This document shows, piece after piece, positions 46,564-53,657 of a stretch of 64,000 bases of DNA. The notes below the pieces were generated by a model, which was not told the DNA's origin, ran no database searches, and saw only the letters and a program-made list of their open reading frames with translations. The position numbers were made by a program, and so were the translations under genes. Every line of letters starts with the position of its first letter. Position 1 is the stretch's first letter. This DNA is from Gemmatimonas phototrophica (GTDB lineage Bacteria > Latescibacterota > UBA2968 > UBA8231): contig CAMAVQ010000002.1 in NCBI GenBank assembly GCA_945861755.1, positions 1-64,000 of the forward strand, read 5' to 3'.

Positions 46564-47937
46564 TCAGGAGGCAATCTTGTCCGAGGCGCCGCCGCGCGCG
46601 ATTCCGGGCCTAAAGGGCTGACCGTAGAGCCGGGGCAGCAATAGCGACTCGGCCGCCCCGATGGCCTCCTCGGAAAAAGGGTTCTCGGCATCGCCCTCCG
46701 CGCGGTCCAGCCGCGTCTCCTTGCCCAAGACCACCACCCCGCCCGGGGTGACGGTGAAGCGCTGACGATCTGCTTCGGGGTTGATGCCCAGCTCGGCCCC
46801 CGGAGGCACCACCACCCCCTTGTCGATGATCACCCGGTGGAGGCGCGCCCCGGGCCCAACCTTCACCCCGTCCATCAGCACCGAATCATAGACCTCGGCC
46901 CGGTAGCCGATCTCCACCCCGGGTGAGAGAATGGTCCGGTGTACCCTGGCCCCCTCGATCACCACCCCGTTGCATACCAGCGAGTCGGCCACCTCGGTGC
47001 TCTGTCCGGTCTGGACGAGGCGGGCCGGTGGCAGGGCCTGCTGCCAGGTGTAGAGCGGCCAGTCGGGCTGGTACAGGGAGAAGGCCGGGCGCTCGCCCAG
47101 CAGGTCCATGCTGGCTTCCCAGTAGGCGTCCACCAATCCGATATCCCGCCAGTAGAATCCCCTCTCATCCTGGGCGGCGGCCACGTCGCAGGCCTGCACC
47201 CGCCGGCGCTCGCGCACCATGCGGGGGATGATGTCGTGGCCAAAATCGCGGGTGGATTGGGTTTGGGCCGCATCCTCTTCTAACAGGTCGATCAGCACCT
47301 GGGTGTCGAAGACGTAAATGCCCATCGACACCAAAGCGCGCGCGGGCGAACAGAGCATGGGTTTGGGCTGGGCCGGCTTCTCCTCGAAGCCGATCACCTG
47401 CCCGTCCGGGTTGGCCTGGATCACCCCGAAACGCCGGGCCTCGCCCAGATCGGCGCTCATGCAGGCAATGGTCAGTTCGGCGCCGGCCTGCAGGTGGTGC
47501 TCCAGCAGCAGGCGGTAGTCCAGGCGATAGAGGTGGTCCGAAGAGAGGATCAGGGTATGAGCCGGGGCGTGCTGGCGGAGGGTGTAGATGTTCTGGTACA
47601 CTGCGTCCGCCGTGCCCCGGTACCAATGCTCGTCCACCCGCTGCTGGGGCGGCAAGACCTCGATGCCCTCGTCACGCTCGGGCCGCAGAAAGGACCATCC
47701 CAGGCGCAGGTGGCGCTCCAGGGAGGCGGACTTGTACTGGGGCAGGACGCAGATCCGGCACAGGTCCGAATTGACGCAATTGGAGAGGGTAAAGTCGATG
47801 AGCCGGTACTGGCCGCCAAAAGGCACGGCCCCCTTGGTGCGGTCGCGGGTCAGCGGGTAAAGCCGTTCCCCTCGTCCCCCGGCCATCACCATGACCAGCG
47901 TGTCCTGGAATGCGCTGCTGCGGCGGTGTCTCAACAT
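46564..47937 (-). CDS. glgC: glucose-1-phosphate adenylyltransferase
   Basis: A 457-residue ADP-glucose pyrophosphorylase for glycogen synthesis. It has the nucleotide-binding MAGGRGERLYPLTRDRTKGAVPFGGQYRL, DFTLSNCVNSD, the catalytic Asp in ILSSDHLYRLDY, VIGFEEKP, YWRDIGLVDAYWEA, and a C-terminal left-handed beta-helix (VVIEGARVHRTILSPGVEIG). The ATG at 47937 has GAGAGG six bases upstream. The frame extends to 48042 but that part lacks homology. Length is slightly above the usual ~410-430 because of a C-terminal tail. No other glycogen gene is adjacent. Confidence 0.95.
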   Translation of the reverse strand: MLRHRRSSAFQDTLVMVMAGGRGERLYPLTRDRTKGAVPFGGQYRLIDFTLSNCVNSDLCRICVLPQYKSASLERHLRLGWSFLRPERDEGIEVLPPQQRVDEHWYRGTADAVYQNIYTLRQHAPAHTLILSSDHLYRLDYRLLLEHHLQAGAELTIACMSADLGEARRFGVIQANPDGQVIGFEEKPAQPKPMLCSPARALVSMGIYVFDTQVLIDLLEEDAAQTQSTRDFGHDIIPRMVRERRRVQACDVAAAQDERGFYWRDIGLVDAYWEASMDLLGERPAFSLYQPDWPLYTWQQALPPARLVQTGQSTEVADSLVCNGVVIEGARVHRTILSPGVEIGYRAEVYDSVLMDGVKVGPGARLHRVIIDKGVVVPPGAELGINPEADRQRFTVTPGGVVVLGKETRLDRAEGDAENPFSEEAIGAAESLLLPRLYGQPFRPGIARGGASDKIAS

Positions 47938-48069
47938 GGCCGGCCTCTCTCGGAGCAGCTCGCACCCCGGTGCCCAGAAAAAAAGGGAACGCATCGATAA
48001 CACGCTCCCCTTAAATCTAATCGAGTGTCGACCCGAAACCAAAAAGAATCGCCGGTCGAGGCCACTAGC

Positions 48070-49479
48070 TCAGTGGCCGCCCCCGCCGCGCGAAAGCTGT
48101 TTGACCAGGTCGCCGACCACCGCCTTGGCATCGCCGAAGAGCATAAAGGTGTTGTCCTGGAAATACAGATCGTTGTCGATGCCGGCAAAGCCCGGATTTT
48201 TGCTGCGCTTGATGGCGAACACCATCTTGGCCTTGTCGGCCTCGATGATGGGCATGCCGTAGATGGGACTGCCTTTCATCGAGCGAGCCGCCGGATTGAC
48301 CACGTCGTTGGCACCGATCACCAGGGCCACATCGCACTGCGGCATGTCTGGGTTGATCTCGTCCATCTCCACCAGGTCGCTGTAGGGCACGTCGGCCTCG
48401 GCCAAGAGCACGTTCATGTGCCCGGGCATACGGCCGGCCACCGGGTGGATGGCGAACTTCACCGTGATGCCCCGCTTGGTGAGCTGTTCGTACAGTTCGT
48501 GAACACGGTGCTGGGCCTGGGCCACCGCCATGCCGTATCCGGGGATGATGACCACCAGGCTGGCCTGCTCCAGCACCAGCGCCGCCCCGTCGATGGTTTC
48601 GGATTTGTAGACGCGTTCATCGCTGTCGGCCTGGACGGCCTGCACCTGGCCAAAGGCGCCGAAGAGCACGTTGGTGAAGGAGCGGTTCATGGCCCGGCAC
48701 ATGATGACCGACAGGATCAGACCGCTGGAACCGTCGAGCGCCCCGGCGATGATCAGCAGCTTGTTGTCCAGCACAAAACCCATGGCCACCGCTGAGAGGC
48801 CCGCGTACGAATTGAGGATGGAGATCACCGTGGGCATGTCGGCCCCGCCGATGGGGATGATCAACAAGATGCCGAAGAGCAGGGCCAGGCCGATGACGGC
48901 GGGGAAGAAGATGCTGGCCATCGGGCCGGTCGGTTCTATGACCAGGTAGGCGCCCATGGCCACCGCCGCTCCCAACAGGGCGATGTTGCACACATTCTGC
49001 AATGGATAAGTGACGGGGCGCTGGGGAATCCAGCTCACCCCCTGCAACTTGCCGGCAGCCAGGATACTGCCGGTGAAGGTGAGGTACCCGAGGATGATTT
49101 CGAGAACGATGGCGCCCATACGAAAGGCGGTGAGCTGCTCGGGACCTTCGCCGACCCACAGATAGTACTTGGCGGTGCCCACCAGGCCAGCAGCCAGGCC
49201 GCCAAAGGCGTGGGAGATGGCCGTCCGCTGGGGCACGGCGGTGAGCGGCACGCGAGAAAGCGGAATGCCCACCACCACTCCGGCAGCCAGCGCAATTGCG
49301 ATCCAGCCGTGGTGCACGACCTCGGGCTGAATCCAGGTGGCGGCGATGGCCAGCAGCATGGCCGCGACCCCCGAAATCACGCCGTGGCGGGCGGTCTTGG
49401 GGTCGTTCATCCAATGCAGCGAAAAGATAAAAAGGACCGATGCCGCTACGTAGGCGAGTTGGACTAGCGCATGGATCAT
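48070..49479 (-). CDS. pntB: NAD(P) transhydrogenase beta subunit
   Basis: A 469-residue membrane subunit with about nine helices (domain II) and a C-terminal NADP(H)-binding domain III. Diagnostic sequences are VISGVAAMLLAIAATWI, IPIGGADMPTVISILNSYAG, and in domain III VIIPGYGMAVAQAQH, HPVAGRMPGHMNVLLAEADVPY, IGANDVVNPAARS and IYGMPIIEADKA. It couples the proton gradient to hydride transfer from NADH to NADP+. It overlaps pntA2 as ATGA at 49476-49479. Length is as expected. Confidence 0.97.
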   Translation of the reverse strand: MIHALVQLAYVAASVLFIFSLHWMNDPKTARHGVISGVAAMLLAIAATWIQPEVVHHGWIAIALAAGVVVGIPLSRVPLTAVPQRTAISHAFGGLAAGLVGTAKYYLWVGEGPEQLTAFRMGAIVLEIILGYLTFTGSILAAGKLQGVSWIPQRPVTYPLQNVCNIALLGAAVAMGAYLVIEPTGPMASIFFPAVIGLALLFGILLIIPIGGADMPTVISILNSYAGLSAVAMGFVLDNKLLIIAGALDGSSGLILSVIMCRAMNRSFTNVLFGAFGQVQAVQADSDERVYKSETIDGAALVLEQASLVVIIPGYGMAVAQAQHRVHELYEQLTKRGITVKFAIHPVAGRMPGHMNVLLAEADVPYSDLVEMDEINPDMPQCDVALVIGANDVVNPAARSMKGSPIYGMPIIEADKAKMVFAIKRSKNPGFAGIDNDLYFQDNTFMLFGDAKAVVGDLVKQLSRGGGGH

Positions 49480-49895
49480 TTCTTGTCCTCCCCGCGCGGC
49501 GCCTGCTTGAACATCTTGAGCATACGATCGGTGATCAGAAAACCGCTGACGATGTTGGTGGTCGAGGCGAAGAGGGCCACCGCGCCCATGATGCGGATCT
49601 CCTCTGGGTAGTCGGAGCCGGTGACCAGGATGGAGCCGACCACCGCGATGGCCGAGATCGCATTGGTGAGGGACATCAGCGGGGTGTGTAACAGCCGCGA
49701 GACCCGAGCCACCACCCCGATGCCGATGAAAGTGGAGAGGACAAACACAAAGAGCAGGGACCAGTAGTCACCTGCCAGCGGTGAATGCCCGCCGGCGGGA
49801 TGGGTTTCGGCGCCGACAGCCTGGACCGCTGCCAGGCCCCACAAAACGCAAGTCATCAAGAGTACGCGTCCCTTGCAGCGCAGGTGTTGCATCAT
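49476..49895 (-). CDS. NAD(P) transhydrogenase alpha subunit, membrane part (PntA2-like)
   Basis: A 139-residue protein corresponding to the C-terminal membrane domain of E. coli PntA, here a separate gene as in Rhodospirillum. The family core is LFVFVLSTFIGIGVVARVSR, LHTPLMSLTNAISAIAVVGS and the last helix VALFASTTNIVSGFLITDRM. Ahead of it are about 45 residues not usual in the subunit: a hydrophobic stretch RVLLMTCVLWGLAAVQAVGA that looks like a cleavable signal peptide or an extra helix. It lies between pntA and pntB and overlaps pntB by four bases. Confidence 0.9.
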   Translation of the reverse strand: MMQHLRCKGRVLLMTCVLWGLAAVQAVGAETHPAGGHSPLAGDYWSLLFVFVLSTFIGIGVVARVSRLLHTPLMSLTNAISAIAVVGSILVTGSDYPEEIRIMGAVALFASTTNIVSGFLITDRMLKMFKQAPRGEDKK

Positions 49896-49912
49896 TCGAC
49901 GATCTCCTGAAC

Positions 49913-51076
49913 TTAAGCCGAAGCTTTCGGCGCCATGAGCTCCCGCACCCGCTCGTGGACCACCTGGCCATCGCGGGTCACCAGGGTCTGACGGGTGATC
50001 TCGTCTTCGAGGTCGAAGGAAAGTTCCCCCGACCTGATCAGATGGGCGAAGAAGGTCGAGATGTTGTGGGAGTACAGCTGGCTGGCGTGATAGGGGACAG
50101 TGGAAAGCAGGTTGAGCGGACCCATGATCTTCACCCCCCCGATCACCACCGTCTCGCCCGGCTGGGTGAGTTCGCAGTTGCCGCCCCGTTCGGCGGCCAG
50201 GTCGACGACGATGGACCCGGGCGCCATCAGCGCCACCATCTCGGCGCTGACCAGCACCGGCGCCTTTCTGCCCGGCACCAGCGCCGTGGTGATGACCACG
50301 TCCTGAGCGGCCACCACCTTGCCCAGGGCCTCCTGCTGCCGGCGGTAGAACTCCTGACTCTGCTCCTTGGCGTACCCACCCGCGTCTTGAGCCTGGGCCG
50401 TCTCCAGCCCCAGGTCCACAAACTTGGCCCCCAGGCTCTCCACCTGCTCCTTGACCACCGGACGCAGATCGTAGCCCAACACCACTGCGCCCAGCCGCCG
50501 TGCCGTGGCGATGGCTTGCAGGCCGGCCACTCCGGCACCGATCACCAGAATCTTGGCCGGCTTGAGGGTGCCGGCGGCAGTCATCATCATCGGAAAAATG
50601 CGGGGCAGTTCGTTGGCCGCCAGCAGCACGCCCTTGTACCCGGCGATATTGGCCATCGAGGAGAGCACGTCCATGCTCTGGGCGCGGGTGATGCGCGGCA
50701 TCAATTCCAGGGCCAAGAGCGTCGCCCCGGCGGCGGCCACTGCCTGCGCCGATTCGAGGGCAATCAGCGGCTCGGCCAGGCCGATGAGCACCTGGCCCCA
50801 GCGCAGCATTTTTAGGTCGGTGGCCCCGGTCTCGGGATTGGCTCCGGGGGTGCGCACCTGCATGAGGACTTCGGCCCGGGCGAAGAGGTCTGCGCGCCCG
50901 GCCACCAGGCTGGCGCCCTTCTTCTCATATTCGGTGTCGGCCAGGCCGCTGCCTTCCCCGGCCCCGGCCTCCACTAACACCTCCACACCCTTGTTGCGCA
51001 GGGCGGCAGCGCCCTCGGGCATTAGGGCCACGCGCCGCTCGCCCGGACTGGTCTCTTTGGGAATTCCGATGATCAT
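49913..51076 (-). CDS. pntA: NAD(P) transhydrogenase alpha subunit 1 (NAD-binding domain I)
   Basis: A 387-residue soluble subunit related to alanine dehydrogenase. It has IIGIPKETSPGERRVALMPE at the N-terminus, NKGVEVLVEAGAGEGSGLAD, the NAD motif ILVIGAGVAGLQAIATARRLGA, then VITTALVPGRKAP, GSIVVDLAAERGGNCE and SHNISTFFAHLI-type C-terminal sequence. The ATG at 51076 (MIIGIPKE) matches the family start; the frame extends to 51220 without homology. It begins the three-gene operon pntA-pntA2-pntB and has a well-formed promoter. Confidence 0.96.
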   Translation of the reverse strand: MIIGIPKETSPGERRVALMPEGAAALRNKGVEVLVEAGAGEGSGLADTEYEKKGASLVAGRADLFARAEVLMQVRTPGANPETGATDLKMLRWGQVLIGLAEPLIALESAQAVAAAGATLLALELMPRITRAQSMDVLSSMANIAGYKGVLLAANELPRIFPMMMTAAGTLKPAKILVIGAGVAGLQAIATARRLGAVVLGYDLRPVVKEQVESLGAKFVDLGLETAQAQDAGGYAKEQSQEFYRRQQEALGKVVAAQDVVITTALVPGRKAPVLVSAEMVALMAPGSIVVDLAAERGGNCELTQPGETVVIGGVKIMGPLNLLSTVPYHASQLYSHNISTFFAHLIRSGELSFDLEDEITRQTLVTRDGQVVHERVRELMAPKASA

Positions 51077-51146
51077 CTGTGCCTGAACTTCTCGAAAAGA
51101 GGTGGTCGGTGACGGGACTTTGTTCTCCCACCGAGGTATGGAATCT

Positions 51147-51175
51147 ATAATACTGTAGTTCCTACGCGGGGTCAA
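51147..51175 (-). promoter_or_regulatory. sigma70-like promoter of the pnt operon
   Basis: On the minus strand TTGACC (51175-51170) and TATTAT (51152-51147) are separated by exactly 17 bases. They stand just after the preceding terminator and about 70 bp before the pntA ATG. Confidence 0.7.
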
Positions 51176-51183
51176 AAATACCA

Positions 51184-51215
51184 CAAAAAAGCCGCCGCCC
51201 CTTGGGGGGCGACGG
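51184..51215 (-). terminator. intrinsic terminator after the hibernation-factor gene
   Basis: The minus-strand transcript forms a GC-rich stem around CGCCCC-CCAA-GGGGCG with outer G/C pairs (51215-51191) followed by TTTTTTG (51190-51184). It separates the hpf gene from the pnt promoter, which starts within 10 bp. Confidence 0.7.
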
Positions 51216-51248
51216 GCCACAGTGTGCCGAAATCTCTGCTACTCGGTA

Positions 51249-51551
51249 CTAAACGCGGTGCTCCACCTTTTTGTCGTGGTATTTCTTCAGCTGCACTTCG
51301 ATCCGCTCGTACGCCTCGTCCACTGCCTTGAACAGGTTCTCGTCTTCCGTGGCGGCAGAGGCCACCAGGGTCTGCTGGGGGACCTTGACCTTGAACTCCA
51401 CCGAGGTCTCCAGTTTCTGCTTCTCGATCACCACCTCGCAATCGATGATCCGGTCGTAGAAATGGCCCAGCTTGGCGCAGGCCTTCTCGATGTGCTCCTT
51501 GGTGCGCTCGGAAATGTGGGCTGGGTTCCTCACACTGATGATAGGCTGCAT
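51249..51551 (-). CDS. hpf: ribosome hibernation factor (HPF/RaiA, short form)
   Basis: A 100-residue protein of the sigma54-modulation/S30AE family. It begins QPIISVRNPAHISERTKEHI, has the acidic/aromatic LGHFYDRIIDCEVVIEKQK strand pair and the terminal helix ENLFKAVDEAYERIEVQLKK. These proteins bind the 30S decoding region and stop translation in starved cells. It lacks the C-terminal dimerisation domain of long HPF. The ATG at 51551 fits the family start; the frame to 51680 is not homologous. Monocistronic, with its own terminator. Confidence 0.92.
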   Translation of the reverse strand: MQPIISVRNPAHISERTKEHIEKACAKLGHFYDRIIDCEVVIEKQKLETSVEFKVKVPQQTLVASAATEDENLFKAVDEAYERIEVQLKKYHDKKVEHRV

Positions 51552-51602
51552 CTGGATATCGTCCTTTCTCCTTGGATGATACGCTCTACTGGTTAAAGAT
51601 AT

Positions 51603-51619
51603 CCAGACCTCAGGTCTGG
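51603..51619. terminator. short hairpin after sialidase-like gene
   Basis: CCAGACC-TCA-GGTCTGG forms a 7-bp stem with a 3-base loop 33 bp beyond the sialidase-like stop. The minus-strand transcript continues ATATCTTT, so it is at best a weak terminator. It could also belong to the hpf upstream region. Confidence 0.4.
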
Positions 51620-51651
51620 TCAACCGGCCCCTGGTACCATCGGTGCATGGT

Positions 51652-52743
51652 TCAGTCCACCTCCAGAAAGGTGCCGGCAATGTGGCGGGTCCCCTCGCCG
51701 CAGTTGAAGTAATAGGTCACCAGCACCCGGCCGTCGGCCAGCTGGCAGGACCAGGGATAACCCAGATCGCCATTGCCGCCGTCGGTGCGCAGCACCAACT
51801 CCGGCCCGGAGAAGTCCCGGCACTCGGGGTCGAGCAAGCGGGCGCGGACACCGTACGGCTCGTGGCGGTACCCGTAGACCAGCAGGATACGCCCATCGGC
51901 CAGGCGCAGGGCCTGGTACGGATGGCCGATCACCCCCATGTCCTGCCAGGGCTCCCAGCTCTGGCCCCGGTCGGACGAACGCACCGCGACCCCGTGGTCC
52001 CGGTACCCGGCGGTGCGCACCAGGGCCACCAGATCGCCCCCGGCGGTCTCGATCAGCGAGGTCTCGTTGAACACCACCTGCGCGTCGGCGGCGATGTGAC
52101 TCCGGTGCTCCCAGGTCTCCCCCCAGGTGGAGGAAACCAACAAGTCCAGGGCTGTCTGCGCGGGATTGCCCTGTGGGGCGGTGGCTACAGCCCAATAGAC
52201 CAGCCCGTCGCTGCCCTGCAGCAGGGCACCCCGGTTCATGGCCGGCACTGGCAGGCCTGGATAACAAGTGGCCTGCTCCTCCAGTTGGGGCGGCAGGATG
52301 GGTCCTTCCCAGTGGTGCCCGGCGTCGTAGGATCTCATCAGATATCCGCCCAGGAAGGTGAACTTCCAGCCAAAAACCTGGTGCAGCGAATGCGCTTCGG
52401 CTTGTGCCACCCCTTCTTCCGGCAGGAGCATCCAAGCATAACTGGCGACCAGCAGAGTCCCATCGTCCAGGTCGATCAGGCAGGGGTCCTGCGAGCCGCC
52501 GAAAGGATGGGCGTAAATCAGCTCCGGCTCGGCCGACCAACTCAGCCCCAGGTCGCGCGAACGCACCAACATCAGATAGCTGTTGGGGTCGGCGTGGGTG
52601 CAGCCTGGGGCGCCGAAACGGCGGCGCTCAGGGGCCCGCCTGAAGGCCACCAGCAACTCCCCGTCCGGGCGTGCCACCACCGAGGGAAAGGCGGCGTAAA
52701 ACTGTTCGTCCTGGTAGATGACAATGTCTTCGAGTTTGCGCAC
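51652..52743 (-). CDS. BNR/Asp-box sialidase-like protein
   Basis: A 363-residue six-bladed propeller protein. It has four Asp-box-type turns at 62-69 (SRDLGLSW), 138-145 (SYDAGHHW), 204-211 (SSTWGETW, degenerate) and 256-263 (SSDRGQSW). The N-terminus AAFPSVVARPDGELLVAFRR resembles the first arginine-bearing strand of exo-sialidases, and NETSLIETAGGDLVALVR a central Glu region. There is no signal peptide, so it is probably cytoplasmic. Many such proteins in environmental bacteria act on unknown glycosides. GTG start. It follows the amidohydrolase gene by 14 nt and is the last gene in the run. Confidence 0.8.
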   Translation of the reverse strand: MRKLEDIVIYQDEQFYAAFPSVVARPDGELLVAFRRAPERRRFGAPGCTHADPNSYLMLVRSRDLGLSWSAEPELIYAHPFGGSQDPCLIDLDDGTLLVASYAWMLLPEEGVAQAEAHSLHQVFGWKFTFLGGYLMRSYDAGHHWEGPILPPQLEEQATCYPGLPVPAMNRGALLQGSDGLVYWAVATAPQGNPAQTALDLLVSSTWGETWEHRSHIAADAQVVFNETSLIETAGGDLVALVRTAGYRDHGVAVRSSDRGQSWEPWQDMGVIGHPYQALRLADGRILLVYGYRHEPYGVRARLLDPECRDFSGPELVLRTDGGNGDLGYPWSCQLADGRVLVTYYFNCGEGTRHIAGTFLEVD

Positions 52744-52757
52744 GGGTCAGCTCCTTT

Positions 52758-53573
52758 TCAGGCAGAGGCGATCTTGGGGCCCAGCAAGCGCAGGGCATTG
52801 TCGCGCAGGATGAGCCGTTTTTCGGTGTCGCTCAGTTCGGCGCAGTCGATGCGGGCCCGCTGAGAGGGGGCAAAGTAGAGCGGGGTGTCGGTGCCGTAGA
52901 GCAGCCTCTCAGCCCCCACCTGGGCCACCGCCCACTCGATGAGACCCGGCATCAAACTGCGGGCGCTGGAGGTGTCGGTATAGACGTTGCCGTGCCGGCT
53001 GGCCTGGATGGCCTGAACCTGCAAGTCCGGGCGGCCGCCGGCCGCCCCGCCATTGCCCAGGTGGGCCAGAATCATGTTCACCGTCGGGAAAGCGTCGGCA
53101 AAGGGCAGATACGCCGCCGGGGCACTCAGCGGGTCGCCGCTGTGGGCCAAAACCACCGCCCCCTGTCCGGCGGCAAAGGCGAAGAGCGCGGTGCCGTGCT
53201 CGGCGATGGGGTACTGGTGTTCCTCGGGATGGATCTTGATGCCCACGCATTGCGGGGCGGCCAGCAGCCGGCGGGCCTGGTCGTAGGTCTGGGGCTGCAG
53301 GGGATGCACGATGACCCAGTAGCGCAATTCGGGGAAACCGGGCACCAGGCCGGCGGCCTCCTCGTTACCCGCCACGGCATCGGCCTGGCCGCGCGGGAAG
53401 AGCCCCTTGAGCGGCGAGACGATACTCAGCGCCGTGCGGGCCTGCCGCGCCCGCGCCACCACCACGGCCGGGTCCCCGGTCATGAACTGGTTCTCCAGCG
53501 CCGTGGTCTCTCGGCGGTCGTAAACCCCGTAGTGGGCGTGTACGTCGATGGCGGGGATCTGGTCTGCGGACAT
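52758..53573 (-). CDS. amidohydrolase-2 family protein
   Basis: A 271-residue TIM-barrel metal hydrolase. It has AIDVHAHYGVYD, VGIKIHPEEHQYPIAEHG, VVLAHSGDPLSAPAAYLPFA, VNMILAHLGNGGAAGG, and LLYGTDTPLYF with the catalytic Asp, ending LILRDNALRLLG, all features of PF04909 enzymes. ATG at 53573 has AAGGAAAG upstream; an in-frame GTG lies at 53591. It sits between the M1 aminopeptidase and the sialidase-like gene. The substrate is unknown. Confidence 0.87.
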   Translation of the reverse strand: MSADQIPAIDVHAHYGVYDRRETTALENQFMTGDPAVVVARARQARTALSIVSPLKGLFPRGQADAVAGNEEAAGLVPGFPELRYWVIVHPLQPQTYDQARRLLAAPQCVGIKIHPEEHQYPIAEHGTALFAFAAGQGAVVLAHSGDPLSAPAAYLPFADAFPTVNMILAHLGNGGAAGGRPDLQVQAIQASRHGNVYTDTSSARSLMPGLIEWAVAQVGAERLLYGTDTPLYFAPSQRARIDCAELSDTEKRLILRDNALRLLGPKIASA

Positions 53574-53657
53574 CGGCGCTCTTTCCTTCACCGCGCCAGC
53601 GGGGCATCCGCTGGTTCAAAGCGCTGGTTCAATGCAAATAGACGTGGGCGTCGACGA

